From Paenibacillus montaniterrae (GTDB taxonomy: Bacteria; Bacillota; Bacilli; Paenibacillales; Paenibacillaceae): 64,000 nucleotides of DNA. The notes under the pieces were generated by a model. The model saw only the letters and a program-made list of their open reading frames with translations, ran no database searches and was not told the DNA's origin. The position numbers were made by a program, and so were the translations under genes. Shown here in pieces: positions 43,704-51,936 of this stretch. Each line of letters starts with the position of its first letter. The first letter of the stretch is position 1. The stretch lies in NCBI RefSeq assembly GCF_018403185.1, contig NZ_BOSE01000004.1, positions 434,001 through 498,000 of the forward strand. Reading direction: 5' to 3'.

Positions 43704-44546
43704 CTAGCCCTTTGTGCCGCCTGCAGAAAGCCCGGATATAAAATACTTTTGCAGGAACAAGTAGATCGCGGCAATCGGCACAGCGATCAAGATCGCCCCG
43801 GCCGTAAACACGGTGAAATTGCTGGAGTATTTCTCCGTTACAAAATTGTACAAGCCAACTGCCAGCGTATATTTGCTCTTATCGTGCAGGATGATCGACG
43901 GCAAAATAAAATCAAAGATCGGCAGCATAAAGTTGGTCAGCGCCACAATTGCCAATATCGGTGTAATTAACGGCAGCAGAATTTGTACAAATATACGGAT
44001 TGGGCCTGCTCCATCGATTTTAGCCGCGTCGTCCAGCTCGCGAGAAATCGTATCAAGATAGCCTTTGACCAGCCAGGCGTTGAACGGAATTTGCCCGCCC
44101 ACATAGATCAGAATCAAGCCTAGCAGCGTATTAAGCAAGCCGATCAAATTCAAGAAAATATACAGCGCCACCATCGCCATCATGACAGGAAACATTTGCA
44201 GCAGCAAAAAGGCATACATGCCGCTTTTTCTGCCGACAAATTGGAAGCGCGACAGCGCATAGGCCGTCATTGAAGTGAAAATAATCGACAGCAAGCAGCT
44301 GACCGAAGAGACGATCAGCGTATTTTTGTACCATGTGACATAGTTGCTTTCCGGGCTTGTAAATAGCCAGCGGTAATGCTCCAGTGTAGGCTCCTTCGGT
44401 ATAATGCTGGAGGAGTAAAGACTCGTTCCAGTGTTGAAGGAAAGACCAAGCGCCCAGGCAAGCGGATAAAAAATAATGATCGACATGACGATAATGATGC
44501 CGTATATGCCTGCAACCTCAAGCTTGGATTTCAATCGATGATTCAT
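43704..44546 (-). CDS. ganQ: galacto-oligosaccharide ABC transporter permease (MalG/GanQ type)
   Basis: Inner-membrane subunit of a carbohydrate importer. The 280 residues have six helices and the coupling-loop signature ELDDAAKIDGAGPIRIFVQI with conserved EAA-like DGA core. It ends SGLSAGGTKG, the typical MalG C-terminus. Its start overlaps the ganP end by 4 bp. The cognate ATPase (MsmX-type) is not in the window; it is often encoded elsewhere and shared. Confidence 0.92.
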   Translation of the reverse strand: MNHRLKSKLEVAGIYGIIIVMSIIIFYPLAWALGLSFNTGTSLYSSSIIPKEPTLEHYRWLFTSPESNYVTWYKNTLIVSSVSCLLSIIFTSMTAYALSRFQFVGRKSGMYAFLLLQMFPVMMAMVALYIFLNLIGLLNTLLGLILIYVGGQIPFNAWLVKGYLDTISRELDDAAKIDGAGPIRIFVQILLPLITPILAIVALTNFMLPIFDFILPSIILHDKSKYTLAVGLYNFVTEKYSSNFTVFTAGAILIAVPIAAIYLFLQKYFISGLSAGGTKG

Positions 44547-45847
44547 GATTGATCACGCTCCTCCTTGAACGACTTCGTACGTCTGAATTGGAAGAAGGCA
44601 AACACAATGACAATGACGCCAATAATGAGCGAGATGGCAGCCGCCATATTGTAGTTGTTCGTCGTAAAGGTCAGTTTGTACACCCACGAGATGAGAATGT
44701 CGGTTCCTCCTGCCGTTTGTCCGCGCACCGCCGGGCCTCCGCCGTTGAACAAATAAATAATATTGAAGTTGTTGAAGTTTGCCGTATATTGAATGATCAA
44801 CAGCGGCGCTGTTGCAAACAGCACATGCGGCAGTGTAATGTAGCGGAACTTTTGCCATCTTGTGCCGCCATCAACATCGGCAGCCTCATACGCATCATGC
44901 GAAATGCTTTGCAGCACCCCTGTGAAAAGAGCGAATAGAAACGGAAAGCCAAGCCAAACCTGAATGCTGATCAAGGCGAGCTTCGTATAGAGCGGATCGG
45001 TCAGCCACGGCAGCGGATCTATGTTGAGCCAGCCCAGCAGCGTGCGATTGATGGCGCCAAACTGGTCATTGAACAACGCCGAAAATATCATTATCGTAAC
45101 AAAGTTGGGGATCGCCCATGGCAAAATTAAAATCGTACGAATCAAGCGCTTGAATTTGATGCGCTTGTCGTTCACTAACACAGCAAGAAACAGCCCCAGG
45201 CCAATTTGCAGCGTCGTCGAGACAATCGTCCATACGAGCGTCCACGACAGCACTTTAAGGAACGACTGATTCCAGATCGGCACTGTGACCAGATTGACGA
45301 AATTGTCAAAGCCGACCCAATCAACCAAATTGCGCGGCGGCGAATGGTATAAATCATAGTTGGTAAACGCCAGCGAAATCGCAAACAGCAGCGGAAAGAT
45401 GACGACAAATATTAACAGAATAAAGCCCGGCACTGACAATAGGTACGGGAAACTGTTCATATAAGCCTGCTTGATTGCTTCTCTAAGCGGCGGCCGCTTC
45501 CAGCCGTTGCGAATTTGCTCGGCCTGCCGCTTTGCATCGCGAATGTTGATCACATAGATCAAGGCTGCAATCGCCAGTATAATGAGCGACAGAATGCCAT
45601 ATACCAGCAAAAAAATCGAATGATCCAGCTTCGGAATTGTGCCAAGTGTCGCAATCCCCCACAAGCCAAGCCCGATAAAATCAGCAAATGTAATAATGAA
45701 AGCCAGCTCAATAACAATGAATACAATCCCTTTTATATAGCTGCGATTGTACAGTTGTCCCAAGCCCGCAAATAAAATCGACAGCAGCATTGCCAGCCAC
45801 GGACGATGAGTCTGATGGCGCAGCGCAGACTGCGGTTGCTCTTCCAT
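44543..45847 (-). CDS. ganP: galacto-oligosaccharide ABC transporter permease (MalF/GanP type)
   Basis: Second membrane subunit of the importer. The 434-residue protein has about eight helices. An N-terminal three-helix extension (about 15-110, LLSILFAGLGQLYNRSYIKG) precedes the MalF core with the loop SHDAYEAADVDGGTRWQKFRYITLP. ATG 45847 follows AGGAGGAAG; an in-frame TTG upstream overlaps that site. It is separated from the binding protein gene by 85 bp with a hairpin that may lower its expression relative to ganS. Confidence 0.92.
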   Translation of the reverse strand: MEEQPQSALRHQTHRPWLAMLLSILFAGLGQLYNRSYIKGIVFIVIELAFIITFADFIGLGLWGIATLGTIPKLDHSIFLLVYGILSLIILAIAALIYVINIRDAKRQAEQIRNGWKRPPLREAIKQAYMNSFPYLLSVPGFILLIFVVIFPLLFAISLAFTNYDLYHSPPRNLVDWVGFDNFVNLVTVPIWNQSFLKVLSWTLVWTIVSTTLQIGLGLFLAVLVNDKRIKFKRLIRTILILPWAIPNFVTIMIFSALFNDQFGAINRTLLGWLNIDPLPWLTDPLYTKLALISIQVWLGFPFLFALFTGVLQSISHDAYEAADVDGGTRWQKFRYITLPHVLFATAPLLIIQYTANFNNFNIIYLFNGGGPAVRGQTAGGTDILISWVYKLTFTTNNYNMAAAISLIIGVIVIVFAFFQFRRTKSFKEERDQS

Positions 45848-45894
45848 AGCAATCTTCCTCCTCTTCAAGCTGCTCGTGCTCGCATGATGGTTGA

Positions 45895-45921
45895 AGGGGA
45901 GTCATGCTCGACTCCCCTTGG
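45895..45921. terminator. intercistronic hairpin after ganS
   Basis: AAGGGGAGTC-atgct-GACTCCCCTT, no T-run. Such hairpins behind binding-protein genes commonly stabilise the upstream message or attenuate the permease genes. Confidence 0.65.
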
Positions 45922-45932
45922 CAAAAGGCATG

Positions 45933-47225
45933 CTATTGTCCTGAAGCAGCAATTTGATCTTTAATTTGCTGAGTCGTTTCATCTAGTACCTCTTGCGGGT
46001 TATCTCCCTGTACAATAAAGTCAATTGCACTATCCATGTTCCATACTGCGCTCATCTCAGGGATATTCGGCATCGGCATCCCACTTTCGATTTGATCGAC
46101 AAAGCCGCTGTACAGCTCATTGTCAATCGCTTGCTGCGCATCTGGCGAAGCCGGTATTTCGCCTGTTTTCGCATAGTACAAATTCGAGCTGTCCGCATTT
46201 GTCAAGTATAAAGCCAGCTCCTTGGCCCAAGTCGGATGCTCGGAGTAGGAGGAAATAAACCATGATTTCACACCAACAAAGGACGGTGCTGCTTTGCCAT
46301 TGACCGTTGGAATCGACGCTGTACCCAGCTGATCGCCAAGCTTGTCGGCATAGTTTTTCATCGCCCACAGGCCGTTCATGACGATGCCTACCTTGCCTTC
46401 CAGGAACAGTGTATCCATAACATCAATCGTCATCGTAGCAGGTATGCCTGTATCCTTGACGAATTGCGCATAGGCGGTCATCCCTTGCACCGCTCCTTCA
46501 TTGTTCAAGCCAAGATCGGACGGATCATATTTGCCATCTGCTTCACCGAAAATGTAGCCGCCGTAATTCGTAATAAACGGAATGGAGTAGTAGAAATCCG
46601 GCACCATCAGAAATGCGTACTTATCATTGGCCGCATCTGTCAGCTCAGCGGACAAAGCCGCTACCTCCTCCAAGGAAGCGGGAAGCTGATCGACCAACGC
46701 TTTATTGTAATAGACCGCATACGTTTCTACAGAAATCGGGAAGCCGTACGTTTCTCCTTCATATTGCACAGCATTCAATGCCGCCTCGCTATACTGCGCC
46801 TGCTCTTGTTCACTTAATGCGACAGGATCAGCAAGCCCCTGCACGACGATATCGCCCAGCCGATCCTGCGGCTGATAGAACAGATCCGGACCGTTGCCCG
46901 CCGGAGCTGCCAACGCCAGCTTCTGCACTTGCTCAGAGCCGCTTACAGGCACAATCTCTACTGTAATCCCTGTTGCTTGGGTATAGCCTTGCGCCAGCTG
47001 CTCTACGGCCGCCAGCTGATTTGGATCATCATTGGACCATACCACCAGCTTATCCGGCTTCTCCGTTTCCGTTTTCCCTTGATTTTGACCTTCATTGTTC
47101 GCCGTGCCATTGCTATTTTCGCCGCTGCCAGCATTATTGCTGCCTGGCACTTCTCTATCGGGCGCGCAAGCCGTTAATGCTATCGCAACTACAACAGTCA
47201 TCATCCACATCAATGTCTTTTTCAT
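45933..47225 (-). CDS. ganS: sugar ABC transporter substrate-binding lipoprotein
   Basis: Lipid-anchored receptor for galactan oligosaccharides. The 430-residue protein has a lipobox LTACAPD (Cys near residue 20), a Ser/Asn/Gly-rich linker (about 25-55), and a MalE-like fold with WSNDDPNQLAAVEQLA, DLFYQPQDRLGDIVVQGLADP and FLEGKVGIVMNGLWAMKNY. It precedes ganP and ganQ. A cre-like site lies about 60 bp upstream, together with a motif also found before the secreted galactanase gene, so catabolite repression and common induction are likely. Confidence 0.92.
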   Translation of the reverse strand: MKKTLMWMMTVVVAIALTACAPDREVPGSNNAGSGENSNGTANNEGQNQGKTETEKPDKLVVWSNDDPNQLAAVEQLAQGYTQATGITVEIVPVSGSEQVQKLALAAPAGNGPDLFYQPQDRLGDIVVQGLADPVALSEQEQAQYSEAALNAVQYEGETYGFPISVETYAVYYNKALVDQLPASLEEVAALSAELTDAANDKYAFLMVPDFYYSIPFITNYGGYIFGEADGKYDPSDLGLNNEGAVQGMTAYAQFVKDTGIPATMTIDVMDTLFLEGKVGIVMNGLWAMKNYADKLGDQLGTASIPTVNGKAAPSFVGVKSWFISSYSEHPTWAKELALYLTNADSSNLYYAKTGEIPASPDAQQAIDNELYSGFVDQIESGMPMPNIPEMSAVWNMDSAIDFIVQGDNPQEVLDETTQQIKDQIAASGQ

Positions 47226-47281
47226 TGCATTTCCCCCTCAATCTTCGTCTTATTCATGCTTGTTGTTGCTTCATTAAAATT

Positions 47282-47296
47282 ATAGAACGCTTTCAA
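47282..47296 (-). promoter_or_regulatory. cre-like site and shared upstream motif before ganS
   Basis: Minus strand TTGAAAGCGTTCTAT matches the cre consensus WTGnAAnCGnWnnCW at all but one position. Next to it, plus-strand GCGGTTTATATATAATAAAA (47298-47317) nearly repeats GCGGTGATATATAATAAAA upstream of the secreted GH53. Confidence 0.55.
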
Positions 47297-47355
47297 AGCG
47301 GTTTATATATAATAAAAGTTTGCTGCAAATATAATAATTTTATTGCCATTGTAAA

Positions 47356-47403
47356 AAAACAGCCCTGGCGAATCGAAATGATTTCGATCTGCCAGGACTG
47401 TTG
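47356..47403 (-). terminator. terminator of the secreted galactanase gene
   Basis: ACAGTCCTGGC/GCCAGGGCTGT with inner GATCGAAAT/ATTTCGAT, then T7 on the minus strand. Confidence 0.9.
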
Positions 47404-47416
47404 TTGGTTTTTCGGA

Positions 47417-49054
47417 CTAGTTCGTTTTATATAGCTTTACTTGATCCAGATTGATCCAGTTGTTAGCATTTGCGTTGGAATACACGCCAATTTCGATTTG
47501 CCCGTTCGTTACTTGAATATTGTCAATTTTAACCTTCACCCATTTTGTAGCGCTAACTGGCAGATCGACATTGCGCTCTGCGCCTCCGTAGTTTTTCGCA
47601 TATAGCTGCACCGTGTTCTGTCCGCCGCTGTTCAGCACCCATGCCGATAACGTATACGTTCCATTGCTCAAGCCGGAAAGCGTTTGATAAGTAGATGCTT
47701 CATAGGCTGCGTCGCTCCAATGAGTCAGCTTGTAGCTGCCAGTAATACCGTTTTCTTCAACTTTTATGGCATTATAGGAAGCAGTATTGGCTGCCCAGCG
47801 ATTCCAGCCAGTTGGAGTGGTTGTCCAGCCATCCGCCTCAAAGCTGTGATTGGTCACCAGATTAGTCGGCATGCTTTCGCTAAACACCGAGACGGTAGAC
47901 AGCACATTGCCGTCAAAATCGAACAGTGTTTGGTTGTCCCAAGGATTGGACAGCAGGCCTGTATCATTGTTGTACAGCTTGCCTGCCTCCGAGCCCCAAT
48001 GCGCACCGTCAACTGGCAGCCAGGTCGGCTCCCACCAGAAAATGCCGCGCCCGCGATTATTCGGCACATCTGCTACAATTTCCTTCAAATCACGCAAATA
48101 CGCCGTTTGACCGGCAACTGTTGCCGGATACCCGCCAATGCTCTCTTCAGCCGTATAGAAGGAATTGCCCAGGCCATCGCCATCATCAAGCGTAAAGCCG
48201 TAAGCGGTTTCCACAATCATCACATCCTTGTCGTAACGGCTGCTAATCGCATTAAGATTATAAGCCAGTTCGCCCATCGTTCCATGCCAGAACGGATAAT
48301 AGGTTAAGCCGATAATGTCATAATCCACATTTTCCGCTTCAATCTTGTCAAACCACCATGTATACAAATTATTGTCGCCGCCATGATCAAGATGCAGCAC
48401 AATTTCAACATCCTCATTGCTGGAAAGTGCAGCGTTAATGCCGTTAATCGCTGAGCTCATCAGCTCGCCAAGCTTGGTGAAATCATCGATGCCACCGCCA
48501 ACCTTGCCATCGTCCCATAAAATGCCGCTGCTCGCTTCATTGCCGACCTGAACCATTTCTGGAAGCACACCTGCTGCTTTCATTTGCGAAATAACGCTAT
48601 TCGTATAATTATAAACGGTTGTCAGCAATTGACTGTACGTTAAGCCTTGCCACGCTTTAGGCTTGTTCTGCTTGCCTGGATCAGCCCAAAAGTCGCTGAA
48701 GTGAAAATCAACCAGCACATCCATGCCAAGCGCCTTTGCTCGTTGGGCTAGTGAAATGGTAGTAGCCAAATCATTGGTTCCACCGCCGTAAGGATTGCCC
48801 GAGCTATCGTATGGATCAACCCACAGACGCAAGCGAACAGCATTCATTCCGTAATCGCCTAAAATTTCCAAAGCATCCTTTTCAACCTGTTGATCGTAAA
48901 ATTTGCCGCCGCGCTGCTCTACCTCTTGAAGCATGGAGACATCTCCACCCATAATAAAACTGCCGGCTGCTTTTGCTTCCTTTGCTGGAGTAATCATTGG
49001 TGTAAACAGTGCACAAACACAGGCTAAAGCAATTACTTTTAACCATACACGCAT
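47417..49054 (-). CDS. ganA-like GH53: secreted GH53 endo-beta-1,4-galactanase with C-terminal CBM
   Basis: Extracellular enzyme cutting the beta-1,4-galactan side chains of pectin. The 545 residues have a signal peptide (cut near AKA-A, residue 30), a GH53 barrel (about 32-400) and a beta-sandwich binding module (about 400-545, VTNHSFEADGWTTTPTGWNRW to VYSNANANNWINLDQVKLY), CBM61-like. The barrel has acid/base Glu in VQVGNEASSGILW and nucleophile Glu in VMIVETAYGF. It is the first gene of the galactan cluster but has its own terminator. It is about 54% longer than the cytoplasmic paralogue because of the signal and the CBM. The symbol is informal; B. subtilis calls its GH53 GanB. Confidence 0.9.
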   Translation of the reverse strand: MRVWLKVIALACVCALFTPMITPAKEAKAAGSFIMGGDVSMLQEVEQRGGKFYDQQVEKDALEILGDYGMNAVRLRLWVDPYDSSGNPYGGGTNDLATTISLAQRAKALGMDVLVDFHFSDFWADPGKQNKPKAWQGLTYSQLLTTVYNYTNSVISQMKAAGVLPEMVQVGNEASSGILWDDGKVGGGIDDFTKLGELMSSAINGINAALSSNEDVEIVLHLDHGGDNNLYTWWFDKIEAENVDYDIIGLTYYPFWHGTMGELAYNLNAISSRYDKDVMIVETAYGFTLDDGDGLGNSFYTAEESIGGYPATVAGQTAYLRDLKEIVADVPNNRGRGIFWWEPTWLPVDGAHWGSEAGKLYNNDTGLLSNPWDNQTLFDFDGNVLSTVSVFSESMPTNLVTNHSFEADGWTTTPTGWNRWAANTASYNAIKVEENGITGSYKLTHWSDAAYEASTYQTLSGLSNGTYTLSAWVLNSGGQNTVQLYAKNYGGAERNVDLPVSATKWVKVKIDNIQVTNGQIEIGVYSNANANNWINLDQVKLYKTN

Positions 49055-49100
49055 TACGATGCAACTCCTTTATAATTGGAATATTGTTACAATATCAATT

Positions 49101-49115
49101 ATAAAGCGGTTGCAA
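49101..49115 (-). promoter_or_regulatory. cre-like site before the secreted galactanase
   Basis: Minus strand TTGCAACCGCTTTAT fits the cre consensus except one position. The adjoining GCGGTGATATATAATAAAA (49119-49137, plus strand) is shared with the ganS promoter. Confidence 0.55.
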
Positions 49116-49175
49116 ATGCGGTGATATATAATAAAAATCTTTCATCGATATAAAAATTATACGACAAGCAATTGT

Positions 49176-49640
49176 TTATTCATCCGCAATCAGCTTTCGG
49201 TATACGCCATTTTCTCGCTCATAGGCGATGGCTTCACTTGTGTCGATCCCTTTAATTGCCCACAGCTTTGTCCCTTCAGCTAAAAAATTTGAAGAGTTGT
49301 CTGGCGTCTCCTCTGTTTCAGTACTGGATTGCGTAACGACCTCGCCGATTTCCTCCTCGACTTCAGCTTCGGAAATCGTTTCTTCTGTTAGACGATAAAT
49401 GGTATTGTTCCACTTGACCGATTGAAAAGCAAACGAAGCATACTTTTCAGTTATAGAATCATTGGCTTGATTGGAGTCTTCTTCTTGCGCTGTTTTGTCC
49501 TCCTGCTTGGCCTGCAAGCTGTTCATTAAAGGCCAGCCTTCACCCCTCTTTGCTGCAGGCGCTTCCTGCGAGGAATTATTTTGTTGGTTAGAACAAGCGC
49601 AAAGCAAAAGAATAAGCAATACAATTAGCTTTACTTTCAT
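49176..49640 (-). CDS. small lipoprotein of unknown function
   Basis: 154 residues with a lipobox LLCACSNQ (Cys near residue 16). A low-complexity acidic Gln/Glu/Ser-rich linker (about 18-100) follows, then a short C-terminal domain with KLWAIKGIDTSEAIAYERENGVY (cited in parts: TKLWAIKGID, AIAYERENG). No family recognised. It overlaps the upstream lipoprotein gene by 4 bp, so both are made together. Position at the end of the protease/ABC gene set hints at an envelope role. Confidence 0.7.
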   Translation of the reverse strand: MKVKLIVLLILLLCACSNQQNNSSQEAPAAKRGEGWPLMNSLQAKQEDKTAQEEDSNQANDSITEKYASFAFQSVKWNNTIYRLTEETISEAEVEEEIGEVVTQSSTETEETPDNSSNFLAEGTKLWAIKGIDTSEAIAYERENGVYRKLIADE

Positions 49641-50245
49641 ATCCCGTTCACCTTGCCCCTCTGCTCCAAAATATAAACCCCATCATCTTCGTTAATCGGT
49701 CTATATTTGCCGTCGCTGGACTTGTGCAAGAACAATTTAACCTCCTGCTGCTCCTTTAATAGTGTCGTACTTTCTGAAATCACCGTCACCTCACCGTCAA
49801 AGCCGCCCATTTGCGAAACGGTAATAATCTCGTTGGAGGCCAGATCTCCTTTTAGCACATCCGCAATTTGCACATTGACCTCCGTTGTATATTCAACATA
49901 TTTGCCTTTGGTAAAGGTACTGCCGACTTCTTCGACAACTGTGCCCTTTATGACTAAGTCCGCAGCTTCCATTAGTTCCTGCTCATTTTTATAAAAAACT
50001 GACCAGCCGGGAGACAAATAAACGACGACACTCTCATCGTGATGTTCAGTGGACCGCTTACCAGCAGCAGTTGCTTGTGTGAAAGGAAATAGGCTGTTTC
50101 CAGCAAAAATGCTCGAGTTGGTGATAGAACTTGTATCTGTTGATGCTGTGCTTAAACCAGTCGATATTGTGCTTAAATCATTTGGCCCACTATAGGAACA
50201 GGCGCTAAGCAGCAGTAGTGTAAATACCATTATTTTCAATTTCAT
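49637..50245 (-). CDS. lipoprotein sharing its domain with the metzincin's C-terminus
   Basis: 202 residues: lipobox LLSACSYS (Cys near 16), a Ser/Thr-rich linker to about 60, then a domain (about 70-195). That domain closely matches the C-terminal part of the protease at 50356-51414. Shared blocks include VSQMGGFDGEVTVI against VSQMGGFDGDVKVV and SSDGKYRPINEDDGVYILEQ against SSDGTYRPINEDDGIYLLEQ. The function of the domain is unknown. A terminator hairpin separates it from the protease gene, so it may have its own promoter. Confidence 0.75.
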   Translation of the reverse strand: MKLKIMVFTLLLLSACSYSGPNDLSTISTGLSTASTDTSSITNSSIFAGNSLFPFTQATAAGKRSTEHHDESVVVYLSPGWSVFYKNEQELMEAADLVIKGTVVEEVGSTFTKGKYVEYTTEVNVQIADVLKGDLASNEIITVSQMGGFDGEVTVISESTTLLKEQQEVKLFLHKSSDGKYRPINEDDGVYILEQRGKVNGI

Positions 50246-50302
50246 CCACTGTTCACCTCATCTATCTTAACGAAATGCTAGCGTGGAAGGTTTTAAAATA
50301 GC

Positions 50303-50340
50303 AAAAAAAAGTATTCTCTCCAATTTGAGAGAATACTTTT
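50303..50340. terminator. terminator after the metzincin gene
   Basis: AAAAGTATTCTCTC-caattt-GAGAGAATACTTTT, with a T-run on the minus strand. Confidence 0.9.
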
Positions 50341-50355
50341 TCTATAGTGAAGTCA

Positions 50356-51414
50356 TTAATTATGAGCATCAATCAGCTTTTTATTCAACGTCTTACCCGA
50401 GCCAAGGTTTGTATATGACCCTTGCTCCAGCAAATAGATGCCGTCATCCTCATTAATCGGTCTATACGTGCCATCGCTCGATTGACGCAAAAATAAAATT
50501 GCCTCCTGCTGCTCCTGCAAATGGGTGGAGTGCTTGGCAACAACCTTTACATCGCCGTCAAAGCCTCCCATTTGCGAAACGGTAATTTGCTCGCCTGGTG
50601 CCTTTTCCCCTTTTAGAACATCTGCAATTTGCAGTTTAATTTCGGTATTGTAGTCCGTATAAATTCCTTTCGCAAAGGTGCTGCCAATTTCTTTGCTAAC
50701 TTTCCCTTTTACGACGAGATCGGCTGCCTTCATTAAAGCTTGCTCATCCCCATAATAAACGGCCCATGATGGCTCGATATGAACAACTCTACTGCCTGCT
50801 GCCGCATCCGAATGCGAAAGCGGTGCAGCTGTTTTCGTTACGGGATAGAGGCTATTTACTACTGCAATATCCGAAGAGGACGGGGATAACGCCCTCGCTG
50901 GCGTCCCGTTGCTGTTAAATGTGTAAGGATGCATAATAGACGAGGTTTCTGCAACGGATGCATGCTGCAAGCCTAAGGAATGACCTAGCTCGTGGCCAGT
51001 CAGCCCCGCTAATATACTGCTTGTATATTTGGAATCCGAAGTGTAATGCTTGTTTAGATTAAGAACTGCTTTAACAATAAAGCCGTTATCCAGCGTACGG
51101 GTGCATAATCCATCCCAATCAACGTCAGACCGTGAAACATCTAACGAATAGTAGTTGTAATTTGCGCCTGCAGCTCCTGTTGCGGTAGAAAGTTTAAAAT
51201 TCGAATGATTTCTCCATTTGGCCGCGCCGTTCGACCAGTGCGTATGCGAAGCGGAGCTTACAGTATACATCGTTTGTACTCTGCTTGCCCATTTGCCGGA
51301 GGTTGGCACTGCGGCCGTTGCAGATGCTTGTACCAGCAAGGAAATCCCAAGCAAAACCGCAGCAGCACTAGCTATCAGCTTTGCCTTTGCCCTTTCGTTC
51401 TTTAAACCGACCAT
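50356..51414 (-). CDS. secreted metzincin (matrixin-like) metalloprotease with accessory domain
   Basis: Extracellular zinc protease. The 352-residue protein has a signal peptide (about 1-34, LLGISLLVQASATAA) and a catalytic domain with the metzincin zinc motif HELGHSLGLQH at 141-151 and a Met-turn in SSIMHPYTFN. From about 205 it has the domain also seen in the lipoprotein at 49637-50245. Two Cys are absent from the active site region except one at 104, so no cysteine-switch propeptide is evident. ATG 51414 follows AAAGGGTG. It lies behind an ABC exporter pair and a lipoprotein gene on the same strand. The target protein is unknown. Confidence 0.82.
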   Translation of the reverse strand: MVGLKNERAKAKLIASAAAVLLGISLLVQASATAAVPTSGKWASRVQTMYTVSSASHTHWSNGAAKWRNHSNFKLSTATGAAGANYNYYSLDVSRSDVDWDGLCTRTLDNGFIVKAVLNLNKHYTSDSKYTSSILAGLTGHELGHSLGLQHASVAETSSIMHPYTFNSNGTPARALSPSSSDIAVVNSLYPVTKTAAPLSHSDAAAGSRVVHIEPSWAVYYGDEQALMKAADLVVKGKVSKEIGSTFAKGIYTDYNTEIKLQIADVLKGEKAPGEQITVSQMGGFDGDVKVVAKHSTHLQEQQEAILFLRQSSDGTYRPINEDDGIYLLEQGSYTNLGSGKTLNKKLIDAHN

Positions 51415-51536
51415 ACAATCACCCTTTCTGTTAAGCGCGGGACAGCATGATGATGTTAAGCCAAAATTCTGGAATAATATCCCTACTGGCTTAGACGAAA
51501 GGAAGCTTGCATAGGTTGCAGCAGCTTGCTACGAGA

Positions 51537-51908
51537 TTACTTTAGCAGCATAATTTGTGCAGCAATATAGCTGCGATGCTCGCGGCTCATTTTTTGCGGC
51601 TTATGGAACTGTATATGAATCGTATCCCCGACAGCAAAGCTGTCCATGTCCAGTCGCTGCCGTTCTTCATCAATTAGCTCTGTATCGTCTTCAATTAATA
51701 CGGAGCACATATAGCCAATGCTGTTTTCATTCTTTTGTCTAGGCTCATATACCTCCGCAGGACAGTCAAAAATAAATTGGCTCTCTTCTATACTGCTAAT
51801 GTTAGTAGTAAGCGAATCCAGCTTCTTAGGTTCTTGACTGCAACCATTAAGCAGCACGCTTGCAAGCAGTAAGCCTGCGAATAGACTAACCGTTATCCTT
51901 CTACGCAT
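51537..51908 (-). CDS. small lipoprotein of unknown function
   Basis: 123 residues with lipobox LLNGCSQE (Cys near 22) and a compact soluble domain containing FIFDCPAEVYEPRQKNENSIG in parts (FIFDCPAEVYEP, NSIGYMCSVLIEDD). Two cysteines may form a disulfide. No family recognised. ATG 51908 follows GGGGGATTCT, the same ribosome binding stretch used by the ABC ATPase gene of this set. The gene starts 28 bp after the permease stop, so it is probably part of that operon. Confidence 0.72.
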   Translation of the reverse strand: MRRRITVSLFAGLLLASVLLNGCSQEPKKLDSLTTNISSIEESQFIFDCPAEVYEPRQKNENSIGYMCSVLIEDDTELIDEERQRLDMDSFAVGDTIHIQFHKPQKMSREHRSYIAAQIMLLK

Positions 51909-51936
51909 AGAATCCCCCGTTCTATATAGCCATACT

